In this document: one piece after another, positions 29,528-32,802 of the stretch | Position numbering within the stretch: position 1 is the first letter of the stretch | Layout: each line of letters opens with the position of its first letter | NCBI RefSeq assembly: GCF_002921145.1 | Contig: NZ_PQVI01000005.1 | Coordinates: 1-32,802 of the forward strand | Direction: 5' to 3' | Length of the DNA: 32,802 nt | Source of the DNA: Avibacterium endocarditidis | GTDB lineage: Bacteria; Pseudomonadota; Gammaproteobacteria; Enterobacterales; Pasteurellaceae | The notes under the pieces: generated by a model | Databases searched by the model: none | What the model was told of the DNA's origin: nothing | The model's input: only the letters and a program-made list of their open reading frames with translations | Position numbers and translations under genes: made by a program

Positions 29528-31839
29528 ATGACTCAACTAACAGAAGCGCAAAAAAAAGCGTGGGAAGGTTTTACTCCAGGTGACTGGCAAACCGAAGTAA
29601 ACGTACGTGATTTTATTCAAAAAAACTACACCCCTTATGAAGGTGATGAATCATTCCTTGCTGGTGCAACGGAAGCGACCACGAAATTATGGAATGATGT
29701 AATGGAAAAAATTAAGGTTGAGAACAAAACTCACGAACCTTATGACATTGATACAGATACGCCATCAACCATTACTTCTCACAAACCAGGTTACATTGAA
29801 AAAGACTTGGAAAAAATCGTGGGCTTACAAACTGATGCACCATTAAAACGTGCCATTATGCCTTATGGCGGAATTAAAATGGTGAAAGGTTCATGCCAAG
29901 TTTATCGTCGCGAATTAAAACCTGAAATTGAGCATATCTTTACAGAATATCGTAAAACCCATAACCAAGGGGTATTTGATGTTTACACCCCAGATATTTT
30001 ACGTTGCCGTAAATCAGGCGTAATTACTGGTTTACCAGATGCTTATGGCCGTGGCCGTATCATCGGGGATTATCGCCGTTTAGCCCTTTACGGTGCTGAT
30101 TTCTTAATGAAAGATAAATTCAACCAATTTAATTCATTACAAGAAAAATTAGAGCGTGGTGAAGATATTCAAGCGACAATTCAATTACGCGAAGAAATTG
30201 CTGAACAACACCGTGCATTGGGTAAAATTAAAGAAATGGCAGCCTCTTACGGTTTTGATGTTTCTAACCCGGCAACTAACGCACAAGAAGCGGTGCAATG
30301 GACGTATTTCGCTTATCTTGCAGCGGTGAAATCACAAAATGGTGCGGCAATGTCTTTCGGTCGTGTTTCTACTTTCTTAGATATTTACATTGAACGCGAT
30401 CTTAAAGCGGGCAAAATCACAGAACAAGAAGCACAAGAATTAATCGACCACCTTGTAATGAAATTGCGTATGGTGCGTTTCTTGCGTACTCCAGAATACG
30501 ATCAATTATTCTCTGGTGACCCAATGTGGGCAACCGAAACATTGGCAGGTATGGGCTTAGACGGTCGTACATTAGTTACCAAAAACAGCTTCCGTATCTT
30601 ACACACCCTTTACACAATGGGGCCTTCACCAGAGCCAAACTTAACCATTCTTTGGTCTGAACAGTTACCAGAAGCGTTCAAACGTTATTGTGCGAAAGTA
30701 TCTATTGATACGTCATCTGTACAATACGAAAATGATGACTTAATGCGTCCAGACTTCAACAGTGATGACTATGCGATCGCTTGTTGTGTAAGCCCGATGG
30801 TTGTGGGTAAACAAATGCAATTCTTCGGTGCGCGTGCGAACCTTGCAAAAACCTTGTTATACGCAATCAATGGTGGTATTGATGAAAAATCAGGTATGCA
30901 AGTAGGCCCTAAAACTGCCCCAATTACGGATGAAGTGTTAGACTTCGATACAGTAATGGAACGTATGGACAGCTTTATGGATTGGCTTGCTACCCAATAC
31001 GTTACTGCATTGAACATCATTCACTTTATGCACGATAAATATGCCTATGAAGCGGCATTAATGGCATTCCACGATCGTGATGTATTCCGCACAATGGCTT
31101 GCGGTATCGCAGGGCTTTCTGTAGCAGCTGACTCATTAGCAGCGATCAAATATGCGAAAGTGAAACCAATTCGTGGCGACATCAAAGATAAAGATGGCAA
31201 CGTAGTGGCATCTAACGTGGCGATCGACTTTGAAATCGAAGGTGAATATCCACAATTCGGTAACAACGACAGCCGTGTTGATGATTTAGCGGTAGATTTA
31301 GTTGAACGCTTTATGAAGAAAATTCAAACGCACAACACTTATCGCAACGCAACCCCAACACAATCTGTACTTACTATTACATCTAACGTGGTGTATGGTA
31401 AGAAAACAGGTAACACCCCAGATGGTCGCCGTGCTGGTGCGCCATTCGGACCGGGTGCAAACCCAATGCACGGACGCGATCAAAAAGGTGCAGTAGCTTC
31501 ATTAACTTCTGTGGCGAAATTACCATTTGCTTACGCGAAAGACGGTATTTCTTACACCTTCTCAATCGTACCAAACGCATTAGGTAAAGATTACGAAGCG
31601 CAAAACGTAACCTTGCAGGCTTAATGGACGGTTACTTCCACCACGAAGCGACTGTTGAAGGCGGACAACACTTAAACGTGAACGTAATGAACCGTGAAAT
31701 GTTGTTAGATGCAAAATGGAAAACCCAGAAATATCCACAATTAACCATTCGTGTTTCTGGTTACGCCGTGCGTTTCAACTCTTTAACTAAAGAGCAACAA
31801 CAAGATGTAATTACGCGTACTTTCACGCAAGCAATGTAA
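29528..31839 (+). pseudogene. pflB: Pyruvate formate-lyase, frameshift before the glycyl-radical domain
   Basis: Converts pyruvate and CoA to acetyl-CoA and formate in anaerobic growth, using a glycyl radical installed by PflA. Catalytic cysteines C419 and C420 are in [13 protein letters not shown]. The radical glycine (about G745) is in RVSGYAVRF near 31759. The frame is lost at a run of 4 A (31602-31605), where EAQ should run into [16 protein letters not shown]; one more A gives 770 residues, the normal size. If real, the break would remove the radical loop and inactivate the enzyme; both sides are fully conserved, so an indel error is more likely. Confidence 0.94.
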
Positions 31840-31864
31840 TAATTTATTTCTTGTATTGGTTTTT

Positions 31865-31900
31865 AAAATCGGCTTTATGATATAAAGCCGATTTTTATTT
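31865..31900 (+). terminator. Terminator after pflB
   Basis: AAAATCGGCTTTAT (31865-31878) pairs perfectly with ATAAAGCCGATTTT (31882-31895) around GAT, followed by T-rich sequence. A strong rho-independent terminator closing focA-pflB. Confidence 0.9.
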
Positions 31901-31928
31901 TTGACATTTTTCTAGAAAATGCTAAAAT
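31901..31928 (+). promoter_or_regulatory. Near-consensus promoter before the last gene
   Basis: TTGACA (31901-31906), a 16-base spacer and TAAAAT (31923-31928) lie directly after the pflB terminator and 29 bases before the next ATG. The predicted leader is only about 20 bases. Confidence 0.65.
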
Positions 31929-31956
31929 AAAATTACTACCTAATAGTATAGAAAAA

Positions 31957-32802
31957 ATGAGAAAAACATTATTAATTTTATACATTATTGCATATATATT
32001 ATATACTGTCTTAGTGTATTTCTTAAAAACTACTTTAAAACCTTTAATAAGGGTATTAAATGCATTAGCAAAGACTTTGGAATACACCATACATCTAATT
32101 GAGGAAATGCTTAAAGCATCAAAAGAGCTTCCTAAGGAACTTTCATTTATTCTTACCAAATATTCTTATCAAATAAAAATATTTATCCTGATCTATCTAG
32201 CTTATTGCATCATTTTTTACTCATTTTTTAAACTTCCAACTCCTATCACAGTGACAACATACATACCTATATATATTCCAATTTGTATATTTGTAATATT
32301 AGAACATAGTAAAAATTTTAGAAAATACTTTAACAAAACAAAAGAAAACTATATATTAAAATATTTATTAATCATATTGTTTTCTTTGTATTTAACTTAT
32401 TGCTCATATATTTCGTCAGAAGAAATTTTAGGTATTACAGGCTATACAATTAACTTCTTTCCACTATCAAGCACTATACTAATACTATTAATAAATATAA
32501 TACTTTTATTAATTCTTTACGTACCACTCACATTAATGATACTGGCATTATTTTATGAAATAAAGTCTTTTTCAACAAAAGAATATCTAAAATCATTTTA
32601 TTATTTAATGATGTGTATAAACGTAATATTCCTCCCTTTGTTTATAAGTAAAAACAGTATAAATCATCAAGAATCAATTAAACACACCTTAATAAACACA
32701 AGTTTTTATGATCAATCTAAACTAAATAGTTTTTGTAACAATAACAAAGAAACAATTAAACGTAGAGCTAAAGAACGAATAGAACATATAAAAAATAAGG
32801 AG
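31957..32802 (+). CDS. Unrecognised multi-span membrane protein, 3' end outside the window
   Basis: An open frame runs from ATG 31957 to the window edge without a stop (282 codons). The product starts MRKTLLILYIIAYILYTVLV and has hydrophobic segments at about 4-22, 74-91, 101-116, 134-150, 170-200 and 213-231. A polar stretch with a helical amphipathic look (24-70) separates the first two. The visible end (232-282) is hydrophilic and strongly basic (KRRAKERIEHIKNK). I do not recognise a family. Base composition is much richer in A+T than the neighbouring genes. The ribosome site is weak. It has its own promoter at 31901. Confidence 0.7.
   Translation, partial: MRKTLLILYIIAYILYTVLVYFLKTTLKPLIRVLNALAKTLEYTIHLIEEMLKASKELPKELSFILTKYSYQIKIFILIYLAYCIIFYSFFKLPTPITVTTYIPIYIPICIFVILEHSKNFRKYFNKTKENYILKYLLIILFSLYLTYCSYISSEEILGITGYTINFFPLSSTILILLINIILLLILYVPLTLMILALFYEIKSFSTKEYLKSFYYLMMCINVIFLPLFISKNSINHQESIKHTLINTSFYDQSKLNSFCNNNKETIKRRAKERIEHIKNKE

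Noticed and set aside
31875-32159. Minus-strand frame of 94 codons opposite the last gene
   Set aside because: The plus strand is open for 282 codons with a promoter and clear membrane segments; the antisense frame has no supporting signal.

Overview
The window is chromosomal DNA from a member of the Pasteurellaceae. I find 17 exact copies of the 9-base Haemophilus-type DNA uptake signal (AAGTGCGGT or its complement) by eye. The gene neighbourhoods (rnhA/dnaQ, ftsB-ispD, hinT-ycfL-nagZ, focA-pflB, nan/sia) and protein sequences are Haemophilus/Avibacterium/Pasteurella-like. The genus cannot be fixed from the sequence alone.

Layout. 1-2.6 kb: manA, then divergent rnhA and dnaQ. 2.6-3.6 kb: two tandem tRNA-Asp genes and the decayed remains of an insertion sequence. 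3.6-12.3 kb: a complete sialic acid locus. On the minus strand it runs nanE-nanK-nanQ-siaR-nanA; on the plus strand it has the TRAP transporter siaT, then siaP, then the mutarotase nanM. Together these import sialic acid, convert its anomer, cleave it to ManNAc and feed it to GlcNAc-6-P. CRP sites and a repeated 19-bp palindrome (candidate SiaR operator) sit at the promoters. 12.3-13.5 kb: a 106-bp Correia/NEMIS-like miniature element, then ftsB-ispD. 13.6-20.2 kb: the citrate fermentation operon citC-D-E-F-XG-citT on the minus strand, which has no exact uptake signal. 20.5-25.0 kb: arginine genes argCBH, divergent from argE, with a textbook pair of ARG boxes between them. 25.1-28.3 kb: a small membrane protein, then rlmC, nagZ, ycfL and hinT on the minus strand. 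28.6-31.8 kb: focA-pflB (formate channel and pyruvate formate-lyase). 31.9 kb to the edge: an AT-rich, open-ended gene for an unrecognised multi-span membrane protein behind a near-consensus promoter.

A striking global property is that 12 of about 31 protein genes carry one or more small frameshifts (about 17 in total), many in short homopolymers, including in genes expected to be functional (rnhA, argC, rlmC, focA, pflB). This looks more like indel errors in the sequence than biological decay, so I annotate each as one full-length gene with its breakpoints. The most interesting non-coding items are the Correia-like element, which abuts ftsB and may lend it a -10 box, and the CRP/palindrome/-10 architecture of the siaP promoter. 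No CRISPR array, prophage or defence system was recognised.
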